64,000 nt of DNA, taken from positions 1 to 64,000 of the forward strand of contig NZ_JARXHX010000010.1 in NCBI RefSeq assembly GCF_031127835.1, read 5' to 3'. The stretch comes from Pelagicoccus sp. SDUM812002. Its GTDB lineage: Bacteria > Verrucomicrobiota > Verrucomicrobiia > Opitutales > Opitutaceae. The position numbers and the translations under genes are program-made. The first letter of the stretch is position 1. Every line of letters starts with the position of its first letter. Below, piece by piece: positions 57,601 to 64,000 of this stretch. The notes under the pieces were generated by a model that had not been told where the DNA came from, did no database searches, and saw nothing but the letters and a program-made list of their open reading frames with translations.

Positions 57601-57951
57601 GACGCCTGCCAATCCGCCGGAGCGATCGCCAGCATCAGCCAACGCGGCGCCGCCGAAGAACGCGCCATCGCCCAGCTCGCCCGCAGCACCGGCACCCATT
57701 GGCTCACCGCCAGCGGCAGCCAGCAATTCGCCACCGAGTTCGCCGAGCTCGGCCACGGAGCCTTCACCTACACCTTGCTTCAAGCCCTCAACGGCGCTGC
57801 CGATACAGGCGACAGCCAAATCACCGTCAACGAACTCAAAGCCTATCTAGAAAGCCAAGTCCCCGAAGTCACCGCCAAGCACAAAGGCACCGCCCAATAC
57901 CCCGCCAGCTACGGCTACGGCCAAGACTTCCCCATCGCCATCCTCCCGTAA
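54616..57951 (+). CDS. Secreted propeller-caspase protein 2
   Basis: A 1111-residue paralogue of the preceding protein. The start is the ATG of MRPITQAILFTFLLSLLPFA, a clear signal peptide. The frame stays open 159 codons farther upstream, but that part only overlaps the previous gene and reads as Arg/Pro/His-rich noise. Residues about 25-730 are propeller-like (IALSPDGETTLTTQFDGTAI, FLLPDGHILTASEGYIDSIT). An Ig-like module (about 765-855) has one TRGLFVEDD motif. The caspase domain (about 865-1111) has His941 in FYYAGHGVVAK and Cys998 in FILDACQSAGA, and ends SYGYGQDFPIAILP. A 98-base stretch at 57640-57737 matches 54080-54177 in paralogue 1 with only three differences. The propeller halves are far more divergent, so substrate or signal recognition probably differs. 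Confidence 0.93.
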   Translation: MRPITQAILFTFLLSLLPFAHAQLTPELILSTGLPHNTPHIALSPDGETTLTTQFDGTAIFYETATGRTLNSVDLEHDRYTSPYIPIFASKDTVYFLSEKRVRTFDLPSYSFSRDLNVPEPTAYARDASSGQLYIAGQRGQRATIWTVDPSNGRIRPFHTCAQEALDPITRISLAPRENLALITFKSGTAELLKTGRTWVVAKTYPASKDQRFLLPDGHILTASEGYIDSITLTNPADASPPVEIALPKKAPVVNILTPISPNKPTLVSTREDLFQLDPSTRQLVAIRSFKNESFGSQTIRRITASADHDYIFVHAALNFDYALSFVLTPATKQFNRWQTNAFRPEHIHASSTSRTLLVNDSDGLVKRIDFTPAGLSIASQKGQPLSQISLATQSNQIAIGGISSSYQEPNYQSATLYPPAFSKPTTTLKHRGTDTDNNRRSSTSPILSPSGNHLVIVDPAGFHVRTSNGTFLWKFPHKPNLRPSDFAFDSDESRLFFHKSQNNNSKSTVVAIELRTGKQLWEIPAHATYLRYDPADNALRFATTKSYRSNTSNGTKNYIRHFVNTVDADTGAAKREPTRIDVFADYPDIVAATPDGRRWVFQDNKTLRIVSAPYFKNPSNITIKKRVSSGAFLAGNNHLAALSDNRIAFFDTDAPTYLGELSLLQSDAQWAFVNRDGLFDATPAAQSALNFAFGLTPAPLASFYEPYFRPRLLNALFEGQAVTPPTIDIATLAQPPATKITLLDKAANSILDSTTTEQNEILLNVAIASPATPLREVRVFHNGKRLNLATRGLFVEDDEPETTDSPAPSYNQNRQFPIQLLPGDNTLTVVALNAQNIESPPAELSIHLKADPNKTQPALHLVAIGIDQYQNEKYNLNYAVADATAFASTLQQNSTPLFSTVNYHPVKNDQAIKANLVTTLEEIQKTATPDDVFIFYYAGHGVVAKQGQGDFYLVPHDVTQLYGADDQLQSRAVSSIQLQELSSQISAQKQLFILDACQSAGAIASISQRGAAEERAIAQLARSTGTHWLTASGSQQFATEFAELGHGAFTYTLLQALNGAADTGDSQITVNELKAYLESQVPEVTAKHKGTAQYPASYGYGQDFPIAILP

Positions 57952-57957
57952 CTCCCC

Positions 57958-57993
57958 GTACGGGCGGCGCTTGCGCCGTCCCGCATAATCCCA
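57958..57993 (+). repeat. REP-like palindromic element, copy 3
   Basis: GTACGGGCGGCGCTTGCGCC followed by GTCCCGCATAATCCCA, six bases after the stop codon of propeller-caspase gene 2. The tail departs slightly from the GCA(A/G)AGCCCA of other copies. Confidence 0.86.
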
Positions 57994-58009
57994 ACATTCC
58001 CAATTCCCA

Positions 58010-58091
58010 GTACGGGCGGTGCTTGCGCCGTCCCGCAGAGCCCAACATCAACTCCCGCAAAGCCCATCATCCACCCGTCCCGCAGAGCCCA
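58010..58091 (+). repeat. REP-like element, copy 4, plus two truncated tails
   Basis: A full element at 58010-58044 (GTACGGGCGGTGCTTGCGCC and GTCCCGCAGAGCCCA) is followed by two partial copies that keep only the 3' part: CCCGCAAAGCCCA at 58054-58066 and CCCGTCCCGCAGAGCCCA at 58074-58091. This looks like successive insertions or slippage. Confidence 0.85.
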
Positions 58092-58143
58092 CCATCCAAT
58101 TTACAAACGCCCCTACCACATCCTCTTTTTCAAAACCAAAACC

Positions 58144-61100
58144 ATGCTAGCACGCCTACTTCTCGCCTTACTAACCCTCACCCTCATCGCCACCGCCTCC
58201 CACGCCGCCTGGCAAATCGAGTCCCCTGACCCGCTCGAGCAAAGCCCCGACGGCACCCTCCTCGTCGTATCCAAAAGCCACGGCTACAACCTAAGGAGCT
58301 TCTCCATCCACGACCGCGAAACCCTAGCCACCCAATTCCTGGTACGCCAAGCCGACGCCCAACCACGCCACTTCGCCCCCGACAACTCCCGCCTCTACTA
58401 CACCACCCCCACCGAGGGCCTCTTCGCCCTTGACCTCACCACCGGCTCGATAAGCAAACTCGCTCCCATCCCCCACATCCTCAGTCTCGCCCAAAACAGC
58501 CAAACCGGCCAACTCGTCACCCTCTCCGGAACTTGGAACAGCGACGCCCAGAGCCTCCATCGCATTGATCCCACCGGCGCAAACGCCCCGCAACTCCTCG
58601 GAACCATCACCGCCCAAAACCTGCCTTGGCTGGAATTCAAGGCCATCCTACCCGCTCGGGAACCCGACCAAGCCCTTCTCGTCTTTCGCGAAATAGGCCC
58701 GCCCAAAAACCAATGGGACCCAAAAACCTGGGGCGACTTTCGCTTCACCCAAGTCTCCCTCGAAACCGGAGCCATCGCCCGCAGCGCCACCATGCCTCCC
58801 CCCGACGAGAACTTCTACCTCTACGAAACCATCCGCTGGACCAACGACCAACGTCAGCTCCTCGAATACGCTGACGGCGCCTACTACCAAATCGATCCCT
58901 ACGCAGGCAAAATCACCCGCACCCTCGATCTCCACAACGTCCGCTTCGACCTGTATCCAAATCATCAAGTCGTCTCCCTGCGCACCGTCACCGAAGAAGG
59001 CGAAACGCGACACTACCAAGACTTCCTGCAAGGCGGCACCCTCAAGACCATCCGCAACGTCCGCGTGCCAGAACCCAACACCTGGCCCCCACTCCCCGCT
59101 GGACTTATCGAAAGCCTCAACCTCCCCGACCTCCCCTCGCCCAGCGCCTACGCCAACTATGCCTTCCACCCCGGCAAACCGGAATTCTTCGCCACCGACT
59201 CCGGCGAAGGCGTGCACTTCTTCCGCGTCGCCCCCTCCGGCCTCAAGCACCAAAGCCGCGGCATGGGAGCCTACCAAGCCCGCTACACGCCCGACGGAAA
59301 ACACATCCTCTTCGAAGGCCTTTTCGACCCACCCTCCGAACAAATCGTAGCCGACAAATTTCCATCCCCCGGTAGCCTCGTCTACCAAGATCCACCACTG
59401 CGCAACGCCAATCCTGTCTACACCGGCGACCACGAAATTTCCCCTAGCGGCAACTGGCTCATCAAGATCAACAACCGCGACGCCACTCTGCACCGCTTCG
59501 GGGATCCCGCCATCCTTAGCAGCCTCGGCGGAGTCGGCACCTACGACGCCCCCATGCCAAGCTTCCGCTTCGCTTCCGACGAAACCGCTATCTACCGCCT
59601 CGCTCGAACCGTCAGTTGGGACGATTACGATAACCAGATCATCGGCCTGCGCCTCGAAGCGCTCCCTTTCGATCCCGCCAACGAATCCCCGGAACCGACC
59701 TGGTCCGTCGAACTGCCACACGGCAATCTCGTCTGGCTGGACCAAACTGTCTCTCAAAAAATCCAATTCCTGGATACGCAATCCGGAGAGCTGCTCGTCC
59801 TCGACCCCCGCGACGGCAGCAGCAGCTCCCAAGCAATTCCCGGCCTCGACCCGGAAAATTTCGTAGTACCCACCAACAGCGTACAGTGGCACCCGAGCCG
59901 CGATCTCGTCTACGTCGCCAGCGGTTCCCAAGTCACCACGCTCGACCTCGCCGCCTCTCCTCCCACAGCCGCCAGCGTCACTGTGCCCGCAAGCATTAGA
60001 CAGCTCCACCGCTACGGTGACGGACGCCACCTCGTCGCCCAACTCGAAACCGGCCCCCTCGTCTTCCTCGACACTCAATCCACTCCCCTCCGCCCCGCTC
60101 TCCAACTCGAATTCTACGACTTAGACCAAGGCGACTACCTCGCCTTCACCCCCAACGGCAAGTACGACGCCTCCGCCCCCATCCGCCAAAGCGGACAACT
60201 CCTCCAAGGTACCCGCCCCACGGCGCTCGCCAGCATCTTCGAGCGCGACTACCGCCCCAACCTCCTCGCCACCGCTCTCGGCGAAGACGCCCTCTCCGCA
60301 GACGAAGAGATCCCCGCCTACGTCCAGCCGCCCTCTCTCTCCGTCGGCGAGCAATGGGTCAGCGCCCTCGAGCGACGCATCGTCGTCAACACCGAGACCA
60401 AACAATACCCGCTCGCCACCGTATCTATCTACCAAAACGAAAAGCTCGTCCACAGCTTCCCAGCCGATGGAAAAACCAGCCTGCGCGACAACCACGTCCT
60501 CGATCTCCTGCTCGAACAAAACCGCATCAAAGTGGTTTCCACCAACACCGCCGGAGTCAGCGTCACCTCCAAGGAGATCGTCATCGATCCTCCCGAAGCC
60601 CTCCTGCGCGAAAAAATCGCCGCCCGCCGCCCCGCCGAACTCCACCTCTTCGCCGTCGGCGTCAACCAGTATCGCAATCCCGAATACAATCTAAACTTCG
60701 CCGAAGCCGACGCCACCGGCGTGCTCCAGAAAATCCAAGCCGCGAACGCCAACCTCTTCGCCAAGATCAACGTCCACCACCTCGAAAGCCCCGCCGCCAC
60801 CCACGACGGCATCCTAGCAGCCTTCGCCCAGATCCGCGCCAACGCCCTCCCGCACGACGCCTTCATCTTCTATTTCGCCGGCCACGGCGTCATGTCCCGC
60901 GAGGACGCCCAGTTCTACCTCATCCCCCACGACGTCACCCGCATTTATGGAGCAAGCCAAAGCCTCACTCAAAACGGCATATCCGCCAATCAACTACGCG
61001 ACATCTCAGCGACCATAAAAGCCCAGAAACAGCTCTTCATCCTCGACGCCTGCAACTCCGGCGGTGCCCTGCAAGCCTTCGCCCAACGCGGAGCCAGCCA

Positions 61101-61395
61101 AGAAAAGGCTCTCGCCCAACTCGCCCGCGCCACCGGCACGCATTGGATCGCCGCCTCCTCCGCCAGCCAATTCGCCACCGAGTTCGCCGACCTCGGCCAC
61201 GGCGCCTTCACCCACACCCTGCTGCAAGCCCTCGACGGCGAGGCAGACACCGGCGACCGCCGCATCACCATCAACGAGCTCAAAGCCTACCTCGAAAGCG
61301 AGCTCCCCACCATCACCCAAAAGTACAAAGGAGCCCCCCAATACCCCGCCAGCTACGGCTACGGCCAAGACTTCCCAATAGCCCTCCTCCCCTAA
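58144..61395 (+). CDS. Secreted propeller-caspase protein 3
   Basis: A 1083-residue member of the array. The signal peptide is MLARLLLALLTLTLIATASH. Propeller-like repeats span about residues 25-690 (LEQSPDGTLLVVSKSHGYNL, then YAFHPGKPEFFATDSGEGVH). An Ig-like module (about 735-815) contains TVSIYQNEKLVHSFPADGKT and lacks the TRGLxVEDD motif of the other two. The caspase domain (about 835-1083) begins LFAVGVNQYRNPEYNLNFAE. It has His914 in FYFAGHGVMSR and Cys970 in FILDACNSGGA, and ends SYGYGQDFPIALLP. The active-site neighbourhood differs from paralogues 1 and 2, marking it as the most divergent of the three complete copies. REP copies lie on both sides and a RAYT gene follows. Confidence 0.93.
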   Translation: MLARLLLALLTLTLIATASHAAWQIESPDPLEQSPDGTLLVVSKSHGYNLRSFSIHDRETLATQFLVRQADAQPRHFAPDNSRLYYTTPTEGLFALDLTTGSISKLAPIPHILSLAQNSQTGQLVTLSGTWNSDAQSLHRIDPTGANAPQLLGTITAQNLPWLEFKAILPAREPDQALLVFREIGPPKNQWDPKTWGDFRFTQVSLETGAIARSATMPPPDENFYLYETIRWTNDQRQLLEYADGAYYQIDPYAGKITRTLDLHNVRFDLYPNHQVVSLRTVTEEGETRHYQDFLQGGTLKTIRNVRVPEPNTWPPLPAGLIESLNLPDLPSPSAYANYAFHPGKPEFFATDSGEGVHFFRVAPSGLKHQSRGMGAYQARYTPDGKHILFEGLFDPPSEQIVADKFPSPGSLVYQDPPLRNANPVYTGDHEISPSGNWLIKINNRDATLHRFGDPAILSSLGGVGTYDAPMPSFRFASDETAIYRLARTVSWDDYDNQIIGLRLEALPFDPANESPEPTWSVELPHGNLVWLDQTVSQKIQFLDTQSGELLVLDPRDGSSSSQAIPGLDPENFVVPTNSVQWHPSRDLVYVASGSQVTTLDLAASPPTAASVTVPASIRQLHRYGDGRHLVAQLETGPLVFLDTQSTPLRPALQLEFYDLDQGDYLAFTPNGKYDASAPIRQSGQLLQGTRPTALASIFERDYRPNLLATALGEDALSADEEIPAYVQPPSLSVGEQWVSALERRIVVNTETKQYPLATVSIYQNEKLVHSFPADGKTSLRDNHVLDLLLEQNRIKVVSTNTAGVSVTSKEIVIDPPEALLREKIAARRPAELHLFAVGVNQYRNPEYNLNFAEADATGVLQKIQAANANLFAKINVHHLESPAATHDGILAAFAQIRANALPHDAFIFYFAGHGVMSREDAQFYLIPHDVTRIYGASQSLTQNGISANQLRDISATIKAQKQLFILDACNSGGALQAFAQRGASQEKALAQLARATGTHWIAASSASQFATEFADLGHGAFTHTLLQALDGEADTGDRRITINELKAYLESELPTITQKYKGAPQYPASYGYGQDFPIALLP

Positions 61396-61399
61396 AAAC

Positions 61400-61434
61400 G
61401 TACGGGCGGTGCTCGCGCCGTCCCGCAGAGCCCA
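61400..61434 (+). repeat. REP-like palindromic element, copy 5
   Basis: GTACGGGCGGTGCTCGCGCC followed by GTCCCGCAGAGCCCA, between propeller-caspase gene 3 and the RAYT gene. One base in the loop (C for T) differs from the other copies. Confidence 0.88.
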
Positions 61435-61462
61435 AGTCCCACAAAACCAAAGGCCAAATCCA

Positions 61463-62017
61463 ATGCTCCCCACCCGCCAAACGCACCGATTATCCCATCA
61501 TCGAGTTTCGCACCCCGGGGCCAACTATTTCCTAACGATCAACACCAAAGAGAAACTCCCCGGAGTGACCCAAGACTCCATCGCCAAGCAAATCAAAACC
61601 ACTCTTCGCGCCCTCCACCAAGATGAAGCGATAACGCTCCTCTGCGGAACCATTATGCCCGATCATCTGCACCTTCTGCTCGTGCTCGGAAATAACCTCA
61701 CCCTCTCTCAAACCATCTCCAAATTCAAAAACGCTACCCGCAAAGCCCTCGCCGCCCACACCCTCTACTGGCACCGCAACTACTACGACCACCGCATCCG
61801 CCACCAAACCAACACCAACGCCTTTGCCCGCTACATCTTCCTCAACCCCTACCGAAAAGCCCTCCTGCCCGCCGACCAGCTCTGGCCCCACTGGCTCTGC
61901 AACCGCAACTACACACCCGACTTCCAAGAGCAACTCAACCCCGACAGCACCCCGCCCGCAGCGTGGATACAGCAGGATACCAAACTCGATGAAATCTTAT
62001 CCACAGACAAATCCTAA
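61463..62017 (+). CDS. REP-associated tyrosine transposase (RAYT, Y1/HUH family)
   Basis: A 184-residue single-strand DNA nuclease of the IS200-like Y1 group. Such enzymes bind REP hairpins, cut near them with a tyrosine nucleophile, and are thought to spread or maintain REP elements. Visible features are the strand FLTINTKEKLPGVT, the HUH metal motif in LLCGTIMPDHLHLLLVL, and the typical C-terminal ARYIFLNPYRKALLPADQLW. The start is the ATG of MLPTRQTHRL; an upstream GTG would begin inside REP copy 5. A forward element lies 28 bases upstream, and an inverted plus a forward element lie downstream (62023 and 62087), the classic RAYT setting. It interrupts the propeller-caspase array and shares its C-rich codon bias, so it is not a recent arrival by composition. 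Confidence 0.9.
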   Translation: MLPTRQTHRLSHHRVSHPGANYFLTINTKEKLPGVTQDSIAKQIKTTLRALHQDEAITLLCGTIMPDHLHLLLVLGNNLTLSQTISKFKNATRKALAAHTLYWHRNYYDHRIRHQTNTNAFARYIFLNPYRKALLPADQLWPHWLCNRNYTPDFQEQLNPDSTPPAAWIQQDTKLDEILSTDKS

Positions 62018-62022
62018 CCGAC

Positions 62023-62050
62023 GCGGGACGGCGACAAGCCCCGCCCCTAC
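62023..62050 (-). repeat. REP-like element in inverted orientation
   Basis: GCGGGACGGCGACAAGCCCC and GCCCCTAC form a variant reverse complement of the array element, five bases after the RAYT stop. With the forward copy at 62087 it makes an inverted pair, as in BIME-like units. Confidence 0.75.
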
Positions 62051-62086
62051 CATCAAAACCTAGCGAATCCCCAAAGCCCCATCCCC

Positions 62087-62121
62087 GTACGGGCGGTGCT
62101 TGCGCCGTCCCGCAGAGCCCA
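62087..62121 (+). repeat. REP-like palindromic element, copy 6
   Basis: GTACGGGCGGTGCTTGCGCC followed by GTCCCGCAGAGCCCA, identical to copy 4. It lies 33 bases before the start of the last propeller gene. Confidence 0.9.
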
Positions 62122-62154
62122 CCATCACCCCCCCTACCGCTCCACTCTCCACCC

Positions 62155-64000
62155 ATGACCCAAACCTTCCGCCAACTTCTGCTCCTCGCCCTCCTCGCGA
62201 CTACGTCTCTCTCCGCCCAATTCGAAGAGCTCCTCGAAAACCCGGACCTCATCGAAAACTCCGAATTCGCCCCGCCGACCGAGCCGCCGACCGCCGAAAC
62301 CATCGCTCCCAAAACTCCGGTCGGCCCGCCGCCCGCACCCCGCCTGCTCAGCTCCTCTCTCCATCGCGACCCAATCCTGCAGCTCGACGCCTCGCCGGAC
62401 GGACGCTACCTACTCAGCTTCGATCAGCACGTATTGAAAATTTGGGACATCGAACAACGCGCCAATATCGCCACCTTCGAGCAAACGCCTAGCGGCTGGC
62501 GCTTCAACGACCTGCAAGTCATCATGGGAGCCTGGTTCACAGACACACCACGCCAAATCCTAGTCTGCACCAACCACGGCTTCACAATCTACGACGACTT
62601 CAACTTCTCCTCCGGCAAGCAAAGCCAATTCGAACCGACCGCCTACTACTTCAACGCCGCTGAACAAGCAGTCTACGTCGTCCGCTACCATACCAAATAC
62701 AACAAACCCCAACTCACGCTCACACGCGTCGAACTCTCCACACGCGAGCGAAGCTACTCCCACACCCTCGACCTCTCCAAGGAAAACCTCGTCAAATCCG
62801 GGACTGCCATTACGCCGAGTAGTCGAAATTTCATTACCGTCGATCCCCAAGGCCGCTTCGCCTCCATTCGCTTCCAAGGCGAAAACCCGCTCCTTCTCGT
62901 CGACTTGGCAAACGGCGAAATCGCCGCCCGCGTCCCCGCCCAGCACGGCGCTCTCGGCTTCCTCCCCGACGGCCGCCTCATCGGCCACACCCGCGAGAGC
63001 AACCTCAATACCTACACCGTCGTCAACCCCGTCACTTTCCAAACCCAGCCCCTCTTCCAACTCGCCTCATCCTCGAACCTACCACCCAAACTCCCGACCC
63101 GCCTCGGCCAGCCTCTCCTTCTCGCCACCGGCTACGAATTCGCCGTCCACGACCTCGCCTCTCGCCAGACGACTCCCCTCCAGCGTCTCGAAAACCGCGT
63201 CACCGACGCATCCATCACCGTTCGCGAACCCAGTCGGACCACCACCCTCATCGCCCAATCAAACCGCCTAAGCGGCGACTACTCCCAAGCCACCGCCACC
63301 TACCTCGAACCCATCTCAATTCCCTCCGGCATTTTCGGCCAAGCATGGTCCGTCCCCACCTTCGCCCCCCACGACATCGCCGCTCGCCCCGACGACTTCG
63401 AACTCGCCATCCGCAGAGGCGCCGACGCCCGCATCGTCCGCTTCAACGAAGTCGGACTCGACATACAAAACGTCGATTTGCCTAGCGCTGCCCTCGGCCC
63501 CTTCACTCCCCTTTACGATTCAGCAAACGAAGATTGGCAGTTCCTCGGGAGCGACCAACCTCGCATCGCCTCACGGGCAGCCAAAGACTCAGCCTTCCAA
63601 CTCTCCGCCCTCGGCCTCGATTTTTTCCAAAAGGAGGGCGACAACCGCCGTTTCACGCTGCGCAACACCCACTTCTACGACCTATCCCGCGACGGCCAAA
63701 CCATCGCCCTTCACCATAACTCCGCCGTCACCGTCGCCGACCGACCCAGCGAAAAACGCATCGCCACCTTCCCCATCGACTCCCCGTATTCGTACGCCGA
63801 CAACAACCAGCAACTCCTCGCCCTCTCGCCCGACGGACAGACCGTCGCCTTCGCCTACACGACTAAAACCGACAACGGATCCCTCGACATCGTCGAATGC
63901 CACGACGTATCCACCGGTAAACTACTCTGGAAAGCCCCCTGCGACAAACCCTTCGAAACCATCGATTTCCTTCGCTTCAGCGGCGACGGCCGCCTCCTCT
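62155..64000 (+). CDS. Secreted propeller protein, 3'-truncated by window edge
   Basis: An open frame of 615 codons that runs off the right edge. It begins MTQTFRQLLLLALLATTSLS, a signal peptide, followed by a Glu/Pro-rich linker (about 25-65). Propeller repeats then begin with LDASPDGRYLLSFDQHVLKI, which includes the WD40-like end KIWDIEQRANIATFE. Later blades include TAITPSSRNFITVDPQGRFA and LALSPDGQTVAFAYTTKTD. By position, direction, codon bias and architecture it is very likely a fourth propeller-caspase protein, but no caspase domain is visible within the window, so that part is inference. The start is set 34 bases after REP copy 6. No stop codon was met in this frame to 64000. Confidence 0.85.
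   Translation, partial: MTQTFRQLLLLALLATTSLSAQFEELLENPDLIENSEFAPPTEPPTAETIAPKTPVGPPPAPRLLSSSLHRDPILQLDASPDGRYLLSFDQHVLKIWDIEQRANIATFEQTPSGWRFNDLQVIMGAWFTDTPRQILVCTNHGFTIYDDFNFSSGKQSQFEPTAYYFNAAEQAVYVVRYHTKYNKPQLTLTRVELSTRERSYSHTLDLSKENLVKSGTAITPSSRNFITVDPQGRFASIRFQGENPLLLVDLANGEIAARVPAQHGALGFLPDGRLIGHTRESNLNTYTVVNPVTFQTQPLFQLASSSNLPPKLPTRLGQPLLLATGYEFAVHDLASRQTTPLQRLENRVTDASITVREPSRTTTLIAQSNRLSGDYSQATATYLEPISIPSGIFGQAWSVPTFAPHDIAARPDDFELAIRRGADARIVRFNEVGLDIQNVDLPSAALGPFTPLYDSANEDWQFLGSDQPRIASRAAKDSAFQLSALGLDFFQKEGDNRRFTLRNTHFYDLSRDGQTIALHHNSAVTVADRPSEKRIATFPIDSPYSYADNNQQLLALSPDGQTVAFAYTTKTDNGSLDIVECHDVSTGKLLWKAPCDKPFETIDFLRFSGDGRLL

Noticed and set aside
58648-60105. A 485-codon open frame on the minus strand
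   Set aside because: It lies wholly within propeller-caspase gene 3. Its Gly/Val/Glu/Asp-rich composition is what the reverse complement of C-ending codons gives, and it has no domain or ribosome binding site.
60354-61535. A 393-codon plus-strand frame rich in Arg and Pro
   Set aside because: It is a shifted frame of propeller-caspase gene 3 and runs through a REP element; composition alone explains its length.
61400-62121. An IS200/IS605 insertion sequence
   Set aside because: The transposase-like gene is short, lacks a TnpB partner and is bordered by REP-like hairpins, which fits a domesticated RAYT better than a mobile IS.
1808-64000. tRNA, rRNA or CRISPR loci
   Set aside because: The larger gaps were read on both strands and no cloverleaf ending in CCA, conserved rRNA segment or regularly spaced repeat with unique spacers was found; the REP copies are gene-spaced, not array-like.

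Overview
The window reads as chromosomal DNA of a Gram-negative bacterium. It has outer-membrane barrels ending in Phe, many signal peptides, a Wzi-type capsule protein, a class II IlvC and a cytochrome bd oxidase. The secreted caspase and propeller proteins, scarce Shine-Dalgarno sites and gene flavour suggest a member of the PVC superphylum, most likely Verrucomicrobiota, Opitutae (Pelagicoccus-like). That placement is inference from recalled families; no search was run. No rRNA, tRNA or CRISPR array was recognised.

Layout. At 0-3.5 kb lie the 3' part of an elongation factor G gene with its terminator and an RlmL-like rRNA methyltransferase. At 3.5-9.4 kb a porin and a PstS-like binding protein are divergent from a giant propeller-type hybrid histidine kinase. 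At 9.4-11 kb is a decayed gene with three in-frame stops and a frameshift. At 11-20.8 kb are trhO, a Wzi-like barrel, an SRPBCC-VOC fusion, a cytochrome b562, a WYL regulator, an ECF sigma/anti-sigma pair, a small TPR protein and cydAB. At 20.9-31.6 kb is a surface-glycan cluster of four glycosyltransferases plus a GT-C type enzyme, a flippase, a phosphodiesterase-like enzyme and a GMC oxidoreductase. At 31.8-41.8 kb come ilvC, a methyltransferase, rplU-rpmA, a ketosynthase/ACP/desaturase-like trio, a NarL-type regulator, a lone Hpt protein, recR, ybaB and an epimerase-like SDR. At 41.9-49.2 kb are redox enzymes, an M42 peptidase, an ADP-ribosylglycohydrolase and small unknown proteins.

The most unusual part is 49.3-64 kb. 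A secreted papain-like peptidase is followed by three complete, signal-peptide-bearing proteins that join a beta-propeller-like region to a C-terminal caspase (C14) domain with an intact His/Cys dyad. A fourth propeller protein runs off the right edge. The genes are separated by copies of a 35-bp palindromic element. A RAYT (REP-associated tyrosine transposase) gene sits inside the array, flanked by element copies in both orientations. I interpret this as an expanding family of secreted proteases whose spacers have been colonised by a REP/RAYT system. Its biological role is unknown.

Start codons were moved to internal ATGs where the longest frame began at an implausible alternative start. Function calls rest on motifs read by eye.
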